A DNA stretch of 64,000 nt. Origin: Ichthyophis bannanicus (lineage: Eukaryota > Chordata > Amphibia > Gymnophiona > Ichthyophiidae). Shown one piece after another: positions 11,070 to 21,200 of the stretch. Every line of letters starts with the position of its first letter. The stretch's first letter is position 1. The position numbers were made by a program, and so were the translations under genes. The notes beneath the pieces were generated by a model. That model saw only the letters and a list, made by a program, of their open reading frames with translations, did no database searches and was not told the DNA's origin. Location: positions 921,020,235 to 921,084,234 of the forward strand of contig CM066035.1 in NCBI GenBank assembly GCA_033557465.1, read 5' to 3'.

Positions 11070-11434
11070 GGGAGCTAGTGAGTCCCGTATGTGAAGACTG
11101 CATTCCTGCTTGTTTCTGGAGATAGCGTAGTTACTCACCTGTTACAGGTGATCTCTGGGAACAGCAGGAATCAGTCTTCACAACCCACCTTCCTCCCCTA
11201 GGAGTTGTAGGGTTATTTTTGTCTTTCTTCTTCTTCTCAGCTACACATTCAACTGAGGAGAGGAGTTGGAAAGGTGGGAAGGCAGACATGCAGGCTCAGT
11301 GGGGTGCTCCCAAAGGCTTTCCTATTGGACTCTGGGGAGCGTTCCCAAGTGGGCTCCGTCAGGGACATCACCCATAAATGAAGACTGATTCCTGCTGTTC
11401 CTGGAGATCACCTGTTACAGGTGAATAACAACAC
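11070..11434 (+). repeat. DIRS-B ICR and 3' inverted terminal repeat
   Basis: The ICR at about 11080-11190 contains GTATGTGAAGACTGCATTCC and TTACTCACCTGTTACAGGTG. The 3' inverted repeat ends with CACCTGTTACAGGTGAATAA. The layout is the same as in DIRS-A1, but the sequence differs (TGAAGACT in place of TGAGGACT), which marks a separate lineage. Confidence 0.8.
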
Positions 11435-11646
11435 TTTATACAAGTGTGTAAATGGATTGGTCATACATAGTTAAGCAAATCCTTCTAATAGTAAATGTCC
11501 TTAGGGTAGAGATTCTCAACCTTGAAGAATCATTTGGGAGTAATTTTATAAAGGTTTTTCTGTGTGTAAAGTCTGTTTTGCCTGCAGAAAATGCCTTTTA
11601 TAAAATTGCCAGCAGTATACACACATCTAAGACTGTATGTTCACAA
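11435..11646. other. No gene seen; flank of CR1 fragment
   Basis: AT-rich sequence without coding signal. A stretch with GTAATTTTATAAAGG near 11535 resembles GATAATTTTATAAACC near 24050, on the far side of the CR1 nest. It may be an old interspersed repeat. Confidence 0.4.
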
Positions 11647-11842
11647 TATAGAAACATAGAAATATGACGACAGAAAAAGACCACATGGCCTATCTAGTCT
11701 GTCCTTCCATATCAACAACTACAATAGTCCCCTTTTTTCCTTTAGAGATCCTCTGTGTTTGTCCCATGCTTTTTTAAATCCATTTACTGTCCTCATCTCT
11801 CTCTTTTGCTTTAACAGATACCTAAGCTCCACGAACAGAACA

Positions 11843-12785
11843 ATGGCTGGGAAAAATCGTATCGCTAAAGCTGTTGCCCCCGTTACAGCTTCTGCCTCTG
11901 TCGAGACAGAGGTCCCAATGCCAGTTGAAGGACAGGTTCCATGTGCAGGGTGCCTGCATGCGGAAGCTCTGAGGAAACAAGTAGAGGAACTCAGAGAGGA
12001 GGTGGCGAGGCTGAGGAACATTCAAGACAATGAGAAGTACATTGATGAGATGCTTCTTGCAGCAACCAAGCTCCCCAGCAGAGTTGAAGATGTGTCCAAC
12101 CTTCATCATTCTGTTGGCAAACAAGTCACCAGGGCCTGAAGAATCACCAATCCAACTTCTCCAGCCCTTGAATTGAAGAACCATTATGCAGCCCTAGAAG
12201 TGGAGGAGGTGAAAGCATCCCTGGAAAGGGAAGAGCCAGAGCTCAGGTACCCCAAAGTTGCAGAATCAGCAACCACAAGGAAGCGAAGGGTAGTGGTGGT
12301 TGGTGACTCTTCTGAGGGGTACTGAGGCGTCCACCTGCCAAACAGACTTGATGTCCAGAGAGGTATGCTGTCTGCCTGGTGCCAAAACCCAAGATGTTAT
12401 GGAGAGTTTGCCAAGACTCATCAAGCCCACTGACTATTACCCAATCTTGCTAATCAATGTTGGAACAAATGATACTGCCAGCTATCCCACGGAGCATAGC
12501 AAAAGTGACTTCATGGCTCTGGGACAGAGGATGAAGCAGTTAGGTGCACAGGTGGTGTTCTCTTCAATCCTCCCTGTTGAGGGTAAAGGCCAAGGCAGAG
12601 AGGCTCGCATCATGGAGATGAATGCATGGCTGTGTGGATGGTGTCATCAAGAGCGTTTTGGTTTCCTAGACCATGGGATGCTGTTCCAAGAGTTGCAGAG
12701 CAGAGGTGGCATCCATCTGTCCAAGAAAGGTCAACGCGTCTTCGGTAGTAGACTGGCTAATCTACTGAAGAGGGCTTTAAACTAG
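11843..12785 (+). pseudogene. CR1 ORF1: coiled coil plus SGNH-type esterase, frameshifted
   Basis: The N-terminal part (ATG 11843) has a CAGC motif (PCAGCLHAEALRKQVEEL) and a coiled coil up to a stop at about 12139. The esterase part follows. The nucleophile block reads VVVVGDS at about 12290, after which the frame shifts by one to LLRGTEAS. Block III INVGTND is present (about 12450). The last block reads RGGIHLSKKG; related CR1 proteins usually have DGIHLS, so the Asp of the Asp-His pair looks lost. CR1 ORF1 proteins bind nucleic acid; the role of the esterase is not settled. Confidence 0.8.
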
Positions 12786-14514
12786 ATTCGTTGGGGATGG
12801 GTGAAAGCCCCCAGATAAGTAATACATTAAATACCTTTATGGAAATGGGCAACAGGGGTAACATATGGAGAGCAGTGTGTATAAATGCCCGTAGCATGGG
12901 AAATAAGATCCCTGAGGTTGAAGCTTTGGTGGGAGTGGCTTACTTGGATTTATTGGCAGTTACAGAAACATGGTTTACAGAAAACCATCAGTGGGATGTA
13001 ACTATACCTGGCTATACTTTATTCAGAAAGGACAGGGTAGGAAGAAAGGGAGGAGGAGTGGCACTTTATGTAAAAACTACTATTAAAGCTTTGGAATTAC
13101 AGAGCTTAAAAGGGAGAGGGGAGGCATTGTGGGTTAAACTAGAAAGAGGGAAAGAGAAATCTATTTGCATTGGTGTGATATACAGACCTCCCTCACAAGA
13201 GGAAGAGGTGGACAGAGAGTTAATTGAAGACATGTGCAGCATTGCTAGGAAAGGGGAAGTGCTACTGATAGGGGATTTCAATATGCCAGATGTTGATTGG
13301 CACATTCCAGTATCATCTAAAAGTAAAGAGATCCTGGATTCTCTATAGGAAGAACTATTTAGGCAATTGGTAACAGACCCCACACGTGAAGGAGCCATAC
13401 TGGACTTGGTGCTTACCAATGATGAAATTGTTTCTGACGTTGTAATGGGAGATCATTTTGCATCCAGTGATCACCAGATAGTGTGGTTCAGTATTAGGAC
13501 TAGGGCTGTTAGAATCCATTCAAAGATGAGGGTCTTAGACTTTAGGAAGACTAACTTTGCCAAGATGGGCCAATACCTCAGGGAGTCATTAGTGGGATGG
13601 GAACAGCTGGGGGATGTAGAAAAAGAATGGGCAAAACTGAAAGGGTATATTTTAAGGGCAACCAACCTTTTTGTTAAAATGGTAAATAAAGGTAAATATA
13701 AAAGGAGACCGCTATGGCTTTTGAAAGAAGTAGCTGAAAAAGTGAAGAAAAAGAGGGAGGCCTTCATGAAATACAAGAGATCACAGAGAGAGGAAGACAG
13801 GCATCTGTATTTGGAAAAACTTAGAGAAGCTAGCAAAGTAGGAAAGCAAAGATTCAAAAAGAGGAGGAAATAACCAATGCAATAAAATGGGGGGATAAGA
13901 CATTTTTCAGATATGTTTGTGAGAAGAGGAAGGGCAGTAGCGCTATTGTCAGACTCAAGGGTGAAGGAGAGGAATATGTAGAAGCTGATGAGGATAAAGC
14001 GGAATTGCTTAACAAATATTTCTGTTCTGTGTTCACAGATGAAGAACCAGGAGCAGGACCTCAGAAAACACCCAAACGGGAACAGAAGCGAGGGACATCT
14101 TGAACAATTTTCAGAAGACTGTGTTCGTGAGAAACTAGCTCAACTTAAAGTAGACAAAGCGATGGGACAGGATGGGATACATCCTAGAACAGCGTTTTTC
14201 AACCACTGTGCCGCGGCACTCTAGTGTGCCGTGAGATATTGTCTGGTGTGCCGTGGGAAAAATTCCAATTTCATCCGTAACATGTGGCCTCGGCTCACAA
14301 ATTAGGGTTGCCAACCGGCCGGTTTTCAGCCGGCCTGGCCGGTTTTTCCATGGCCAGGCCGGCTGCCGGCACAGTTGTAAAACCGTCCATTGAAAAGCCG
14401 GTTTTTTGCTCTGGCCGCAAGATCGGGAGCGGCCAGAGCAAAAAAACAGCTATTGTGCCGAAGTCCGCGGCGCGAACACGATCGCGATTCCCTATAGCAG
14501 TGCAGCTGCTGGTT

Positions 14515-14825
14515 CTGCTTTGTACAGAGCAGCGGCTGCACTACACTTACATTGAAAAGTAAAGAGAAACTGTGTCAGGAGCCCTCCGATCATGCAGAGC
14601 CCGAGGAAGTGATGTCATGGGGGCGGGCTCCTCACAGGCTGTCTTTCCTTTTCAAATTACCTTTCCCTGCAATAAAGTTAATTTGAAAAGGAAAGACAGC
14701 CTGTGAGGAGCCCGCCCCCATGACATCACTTCCTCGGGCTCTGCGATGACCGGAGGGCTCCTGACACAGTTTCTCTTTACTTTTCAATGTAAGTGTAGTG
14801 CAGCCGCTGCTCTGTACAAAGCAGA
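14515..14825. repeat. Long snapback inverted repeat inside the hAT MITE
   Basis: Arms of about 145 bp (14515-14659 and 14679-14825) are near-perfect reverse complements around a 19-bp spacer. Outer arm ends are CTGCTTTGTACAGAG and CTCTGTACAAAGCAG. One visible mismatch zone is CCTCCGATCATGC versus GCGATGACCGGAGG. A transcript would fold into a long double-stranded hairpin. Confidence 0.88.
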
Positions 14826-14841
14826 AGCAGCGGCTTGGGCA

Positions 14842-15152
14842 GAGGGGGGGGGGTGTGTGTGAGTGAACCAGAGATGGGGGGAGAGAGAGAGTGAACAAGC
14901 AACGCGTGGTAGTGTGAGTGAACCAGACGTGGAGGGGGGGTGGTGTGAGTGAACCAGCAAGGGGGGGGGGCGATGGTGTGAGTGAACAAGCAGGGGAGGG
15001 GGGTAAGTGAGTGAGTGACCCAGCAGGAGGGGTGAGTAAGTGACAGGGGGGTGGGTGAGTGAACCAGCAGTGGAGGGGGGAGGGTGGTGTGAGTGAACCA
15101 GCAGGGGAGGGGGGTTGGTGTGAACCAGCAGGGGAGGGGGGTTGGTGTGAGT
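14842..15152. repeat. Minisatellite with unit around GTGAGTGAACCAGCAGGGG
   Basis: Irregular units of about 25-40 bp built on GTGAGTGAACCAGCA and a G run, at least eight times, sitting between the snapback and the right terminal repeat of the MITE. Low complexity; no coding function. Confidence 0.8.
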
Positions 15153-16194
15153 GTTTGATTCCTATTCAAGAGAATTACTTTATATATAGTCAATATAGGC
15201 ACAGAGGTAAATTTTTTTAACATTTTCTAATGGTGGTGTGCCTCGTGATTTTTTTCATGAAAAAAGTGTGCCTTTGCACAAAAAAGGTTGAAAAACACTG
15301 TCCTAGAATACTGAGGGATCTTGGGGACATTCTAGCAGCTCCACTGACTGACCTTTTCAATGCCTCGTTGGAGTTGGAAGTTGCACCAAAGGACTGGAGA
15401 GAGGCTCATGTGGTGCCTTTACACAAAAGCGGAAGTAAGGATGTGGTTGAAAACTACAGGCCGGTTAGTTTAACTTCGGTGGTGAGTAAATTATTGGAAA
15501 CGCTGCTGAAAGAGAAAATAGTGAGGTTTCTGGAGTCCAGCGGATTACAGGATCCAAGGCAGCATGGATTCACCAGAGGCAGATCTTGTCAGACAAATCT
15601 GATTGATTTCTTTAACTGGGTGACCAGGGAGTTGGACCGAGGGAGAGCCCTAGATGTGGTGTATTTAGATTTCAGTAAATCCTTTGACACTGTTCCTCAC
15701 AGGCGACTTATAAACAAACTGAGCACCCTAGGGATGGACCCTAAAGTTACTGCTTGGGTTAGAATTTGGTTGGGTGGGAGGCGACAAAGAGTAAAGGTAA
15801 ATGGAGCTCACTCTGAGGAGGAGGAGGATGTTACCAGTGGTGTGCCCCAGGGATCTGTCCTTGGTCCGATTCTTTTTAACATCTTTGTTAGTGATATAGC
15901 GGAAGGGCTGTCGGGTAAGGTTTGCCTCTTTGTGGATGATACCAAAATCTGCAATAGAGTAGACACCCAGGAAGGTGTAGATAACATGAGGAGAGATCTA
16001 GCTAAGCTTGAAGAATGGTCTAGAATCTGGCAGCTGGGATTCAATGTTAAAAAATGTAAGGTCATGCATTTGGGCTGCAGCAATCCAAGGGAGCAATATA
16101 GTATAGGGGGTGAAGTACTTTTGTCCACTAAAGAAGAGCGAGACCTAGGCGTGGTTGTGTCTGATGATCTTAAAGTAGCTAAACAGGTAGAAAA

Positions 16195-17111
16195 CTCTAC
16201 TGGTCGGTTACTGAATGACACAATCACAATCTCTACTGAAAAAAATTGTTCATGTATAAATGGATGCTTACTTAATTTTCAAATGTTATACCAAAAAAAC
16301 ATATAAAAGTTTTATCCACTGAGGTCTCAGACTTATTGTGGCTCTGCCATAGGGACTGTGCGTCCGTTATCACGGCAGTGAGCCCATTTGCATCAACGAC
16401 CTCACAAGTGTAAGTGGGTTGAAAAACACAGTCTTAAATTCCAACTGAATGATTAAATAATCAAAAACATGTGTTCTTATCTGTGTTATAAAAAACAGCC
16501 CACTCTCATGGATTTGAGCACTGATCCCGACGCCTCCCTTAGGTACCAGTCAAGCGTTTCACAACGCTAGCTTTCATCAGGGGATCTCTCCAATACTCCC
16601 ATCCAGCTTCAAATTTCCTTTGAAACTTCAAAGCTGCCCGCGTTTCACCAGAAATCTCCTCCAAGTCAATGAATGGCGGCGTTTCGTGTTACCATTCATT
16701 GACTTGGAGGAGATTTCTGGTGAAACGCGGGCAGCTTTGAAGTTTCAAAGGCTGGGAAAAATGAAAGCTAGCGTTGTGAAACGCTTGACTGGTACCTAAG
16801 GGAGGCGTCGGGATCAGTGCTCAAATCCATGAGAGTGGGCTGTTTTTTATAACACAGATAAGAACACATGTTTTTGATTATTTAATCATTCAGTTGGAAT
16901 TTAAGACTGTGTTTTTCAACCCACTTACACTTGTGAGGTCGTTGATGCAAATGGGCTCACTGCCGTGATAACGGACGCACAGTCCCTATGGCAGAGCCAC
17001 AATAAGTCTGAGACCTCAGTGGATAAAACTTTTATATGTTTTTTTGGTATAACATTTGAAAATTAAGTAAGCATCCATTTATACATGAACGATTTTTTTC
17101 AGTAGAGATTG
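16195..17111. mobile_element. Penelope-like foldback element (two inverted copies) with 14-bp target duplication
   Basis: An exact 14-bp direct repeat AAACAGGTAGAAAA (16181-16194 and 17112-17125) flanks the insert; the CR1 sense continues across it. Inside are two near-identical inverted arms, 16227-16676 and 16692-17111, around a 15-bp spacer. A 32-bp stretch 16195-16226 lies outside the left arm only. The left arm carries, on the minus strand, a complete hammerhead ribozyme motif. Hammerheads in the pseudo-LTRs, inverted pseudo-LTR layouts and target duplications of this size are known for Penelope-like retroelements. No RT frame is present, so the family call rests on ribozyme and layout. 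Confidence 0.7.
16523..16586 (-). ncRNA. Hammerhead ribozyme motif (type I layout), complete core
   Basis: Read on the minus strand from 16586: stem I GATCCC (16586-16581), core CTGATGA (16580-16574), a short stem II about 13 nt long, core GAAA (16560-16557), and stem III pairing ACGCTT with AGGCGT. Next comes the cleavage triplet GTC (16531-16529) and closing stem I strand GGGATC (16528-16523), fully complementary to the first. All conserved core bases are present. Stem II is weak (AAGC with GTT, one bulge). The motif predicts self-cleavage after the GUC. Confidence 0.82.
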
Positions 17112-18272
17112 AAACAGGTAGAAAAGGCAACGGCAAAAGCTAGAAGGATGCTTGTGTGCATTGTAATGCAGCGAGGGCTGATGAAAGCCCAGAGGAGAAA
17201 AAAGAAGCTGTTTTTCAGAGGAAAAAAGATGTGCACAAGTTGCAATATTCGCAGGAACCAGCTAGAGGGAGCAGGAGTGCATTCAGAGAGACTGAAGGGC
17301 CACGCCCAGCTGGTCATGAGGAACTGACAACCAGCTCCCAATCCTCAAAGGCAGGAGTGCTTTATAAGAGGAGAGTGGAAGACTGGAGGGGGGAGAGGTT
17401 GAAGTGGAAGCCTGATTCCTCCGGAGCTAGAGGATTACCAGGAGTGAGAGGTGACTCACCAGGAGCTGAGGAAGGACCTAAGGAGGGACCAGCTCAAGCT
17501 AGAGAGAGAGCTGTTTGCCCGAAGAGGCAAAAGCACTGCCCTAATTGCGAGCAGAAGCCAAAGGAGAATCAGCTGGGGAAGCTAAGCCACGCTGAGCAGG
17601 AAAGCCAGGAGCTGGGCTTATGCAGAAACAGGCGCTTACCAGGAGAATGGGTTCAAAGGCTGCAAGGTAAACCAAACTTTCAAAGAAAAGGATTTCATCA
17701 AGCTGCTGACTGTGAGAGGCAAGCAATTGAAGAAAGCCATTTACCTGCTTGTTGCTGCAATACAAGGTATGATAAATATATGCCTATGAAGAGAGCTATA
17801 AATGTTAAAGACTATGGTAAAGCTGCTATAAAACCTCTAAGAAGAGAGAACACATTTAATCCTAATACAGCACGTGGCCGACGCCCTAGGCTAGGCCAAG
17901 GACATTGGCAAGTACTGCAAGAGATATATAAAACCCCTGGAGGTGTTTATTTATTTATTTATTTATTTATAGTCTCTTATATACCGCACTATTCGGCATC
18001 AGCGCGGTTTACATGGAACAAAAATGCTCAGTACAGTTAACATGTAAGAGTTTACAGATAACAGGGCAAGTAACTTGGATAACAGGGGTAAGCTATTTAC
18101 GGCATTTGCTACATAAACTTGTATAACAGTGGCAAACTATTTACAAATATTGCTACATAAAGTCGTATGATCATGAATACCATAGAAACAAATGCACCAC
18201 TAAGGGTTAGGGAATCTTTCTTAGCATGTTGTTGGGAAACCATATAATTGCCTAGCGGGTTGCATCTCTGTC

Positions 18273-21200
18273 TCAGTGGGTGAGGTTGGGTTCTATGAGG
18301 TACTTATTGAAAAGATGGTATTTAAGGGCTTTCCTAAACTGTGTGAGGCTCTTAATCGCCCGGATATCTGGAGGTAATGCGTTCCAGCATCTTGGTGCAC
18401 TGATACTAAACGCCCTATTGGCTGTAGATGTTGTGCACGCTGTTAATGCTTTCGGGACTTTTAGGGTGTTTGTAGCTGTGGATCTCCTTGCTCTATTAGG
18501 AGATGTGATATGGATGAGGGCCGATATTGACTCAGGGGAGAGCTTGTTAATAGCTTTAAAAGTGATTAACAGTGTCTTGAAGACGATTCTAGCCTGGATA
18601 GGTAGCCAATGTAATTGTATCAGCAGAGGTGTCACGTGGTCACTTCTGGAGGCTCCATGGATGACCCTTGCTGCAGCGTTCATGGCGAGCTGTAGTGGAT
18701 GTAAGGTGGATAGGGGCAGGCCTTGAAGGATGGCGTTGGCGTAGTCAAAATGAGGTATGATCAACGCCTGGTATATAGTCCTGAAGTCATTTGGTTCTAG
18801 CATGGATCGTAAATGCCTAAGTGAGCGGATCTTATAGTATACTGCTCTGACAGTGTTCGCTATGTGGACTTTCATGTCCAGGCGTTGATCCAAAGTGACT
18901 CCTAGGTAGCGTATTGAAGGTTTAGAATGTAACTCTGCTCCTTTTACTTTAAGGAATGGTGGTGGGGTGAAGTTAGGGTTCCTCGTAATGAAGAGTACTT
19001 CCGTTTTCTTATGTTGTATTCGGAGGTTTTGGGAGGAAAGCCAGTCAGATATTGCGTCGAAACAGCTCGTCAATGAGGAGAGGTCCGGATATTCAGTAGA
19101 GAAGGGTATGTACAACAGGACATCGTCAGCGTATAGCATGCAGTCGACATTGAAGGATCGGATGATCTTGCAAATTGGCTGCATGTAAATGTTAAACAGG
19201 AGGGCTGAAAGGGAGGAACCTTGTGGGACTCCCTGGCTTTGGTGGAAAGGTTCGGATGTCATGCCTCCGGAACGCACATGTTGCCATCTTCCGGACAGGT
19301 AAGATCTGCACCATTCAAGAGCTCTACCAGTAATGCCTTTCTCAATTAGTCGACCTACGAGAAGCTCATGACTCACTGAATCAAAAGCTGCAGCGATGTC
19401 CAGAAAGATGAGAGCAAAACCTTGACGGATGTCATCGATGCCAGTGATTATCTTGCAGAAGAGGGTGGTAAGAAGAGTCTCCACACCGTGGGATTCCCTA
19501 AAACCATGCTGGCAGGGGTCCAATGGTGCGGCAGCGTCGACGTGATCCTGTAGTTGTCGTTGTACCTCTTTTTCGATGATCTTCGCAAGCAGAGGTATAC
19601 TGGATATAGGTCTGTATGAATCTACTTTTTGGGGGTCGAGTTTGCAGTTTTTCAAAAGAGGTCTGATAGAGGTGTGCTTAAGCGCTGAGGGGAAGGAACC
19701 TGTTATGAAGGAGAGGTTCATTATATTGGATAGTATTGGGCTGAAATGGCTGCGGAGCTCCTTAATCCAGAAGGCTGGGCAAGGATCGGACTGAGATGTG
19801 GTGGTGTTAAGGGCCATAATAGAGTCTTCAATTCCTTTCTTGGTAGGGGTAGAGAATACGGTTAGGGCTGCAGGGCAGTCTCGTTCTGGGGTGGTGGTTG
19901 TAGTCAAGATATTGATAGTCCGGCATATCTTGGATTGTGCATAGTTAGCAAAATCTTGTGGGTGAATCTCAAATTGAGGTCCGGTGGTTGGTTCCTTTGA
20001 TAGAGTCTTGACTAGGTCAAAGAGATCGTGGGGTTTATTAAGTGATCTTTTTAAGGTCTCTGAGTAGTATTGTTTCATTGCATCAGTGATTGCCTTGCGG
20101 TGTGCAGCCAGATGACAATTGTATGCTGTCTGGTCAACTGTAGAGTGGGATCGGCGCCAGCGCTTCTCGAGTTTCCGTAATTGGGTAAGAGAAACTCTAA
20201 GATCTGCTGTGTACCATGGAGCGCTCGTTCTTTTCCCTAGGGGCTTGTCGGTTGGTGTGCGTAGGGCGATTGTACTGAGGCAATTGTTCCAGTGAGTAAT
20301 CAGGTCATCAAGGTTCGAGGTGGTTTCGCTAAAGAGTTGTTGCGTTTCGGTGAGGATAAGGTCTCTGTTGAAAGGCTTGAAACATCTGGAGTGAGGTCTT
20401 GTAGTGTTGTTTGGTTTCTTATTGAGCTTTGAATCGCTTTTGTGCAAAGGAATCTGGAGGATGATCAGTTTGTGATCTGACCATGGCACAGGAGTTACGG
20501 CCATTATGGGGTCATGTGATGGGTTAAGGGATATCTGAGGGGCGAATACTAAGTCCAGAATATTTCCCTTAGTGTGGGTAGGTTCCATTACTAGTTGTTT
20601 GAAGCCGAGATTTGTGAGGGCCTCAAGGAAGGATAACACTTGATTGTCCTGCAGTGTTGGCAGGTTGAAATCGCCTAGGATCCAGTTTGGGACGTTTGGG
20701 TTTTGCGTGTTGGAGGCAAGATCAATTATTGCAGCAAGATCATCCGGGGAAGCTGAGGGTGCTCTGTAAAGCAGGCTGATTGAGCATCGTTTATTGGAGA
20801 TGGTGACGGATTCAAGGTGATTAGTGCTGGTGGCGTCAACTGTCTGGAAATGAAGGTCTGTCCTGGTGAGGATGAGCACCCCTCCTCCTCTTTTGTCTCG
20901 TCTATGACTTGTATGAGCTGTGAAGTTCAGTGGTAGGAGCTGGTTGAGTATGACGTTGTCTTCATCGGATAGCCATGTCTCAGTGACCAAGAGTATATCA
21001 AGGTCGTGGAGGGAAATCATATCAATGACAGCTGGCCACTTCTTCCGGATAGAGCGGGCATTAATGAGGGCACATTTTAGGTTATGAGGATAGGAGTTTT
21101 CCACCTTCTTGGAATTCACAGAGTGCTGAAGCGCAATGTGTAGCAGATGTGGGTGATGTGCTCGGGTATCCCAATTTACATTGTTATGGGATGCACCAGA

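Larger units (their letters stand above)
2498..11434 (+). mobile_element. DIRS-B retrotransposon, old copy, interrupted by L2-A
   Basis: This is a DIRS element of a lineage distinct from A1, A2 and C. Its gag tail is at 2498-3150, RT and RNase H at about 8090-9600, tyrosine recombinase at about 9800-10911, and ICR plus 3' inverted repeat at 11070-11434. L2-A (3245-8065) splits it between gag and RT. All frames carry many stops, so it is older than the other copies. The upstream gag part is cut off by the CR1 at 1212-2497. The 3' end AACAACAC is followed by TTT. Confidence 0.85.
14190..15300. mobile_element. hAT-type MITE with 8-bp target duplication
   Basis: Terminal inverted repeats are CAGCGTTTTTCAACC (left) and GGTTGAAAAACACTG (right). 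They are flanked by an exact 8-bp direct repeat TCCTAGAA (14182-14189 and 15301-15308), the length made by hAT transposases. Removing the insert and one repeat restores the CR1 frame at GIHPR / ILRDLG. There is no transposase frame, so the element is non-autonomous. The interior has a long snapback (14515-14825) and a GT-rich minisatellite (14842-15152). Confidence 0.92.
12830..16194 (+). pseudogene. CR1 ORF2: endonuclease and reverse transcriptase, split by hAT MITE
   Basis: Endonuclease: VCINARSMGNKIPE, LLAVTETWF, GKGGGVALYVK-like GRKGGGVALYVK, VLLIGDFNMPDVDW, then a TAG at 13346-13348 and continuation to SSDHQIVWFS. After an indel-rich linker comes the RT start KVDKAMGQDGIHPR. The MITE (14190-15300) cuts this, and the RT resumes with RILRDLGDILAAPLTDLFNA, ENYRPVSLTSVVSKLLE, motif A YLDFSKSFDTVPH, motif B GVPQGSVLGPILFNIFV and motif C LFVDDTK (Val in place of the usual Ala). 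It is cut again at 16194 by the PLE foldback. Confidence 0.9.

Noticed and set aside
14842..15152. Proline/threonine-rich protein on the minus strand (about 14632-15223)
   Set aside because: The frame is the translation of a GT-rich minisatellite; no independent support.
17176..17206. CTGATGA near the start of the solo LTR as a second hammerhead
   Set aside because: No complementary stem I, no workable stem II and no cleavage triplet in place; GGGCT/AGCCC around it is a simple hairpin.
17156..18040. 294-codon frame considered as an LTR-encoded accessory protein
   Set aside because: Its start Met lies in CR1 and its end in the L2 tail; composition follows purine bias. Kept only as a low-interest finding.
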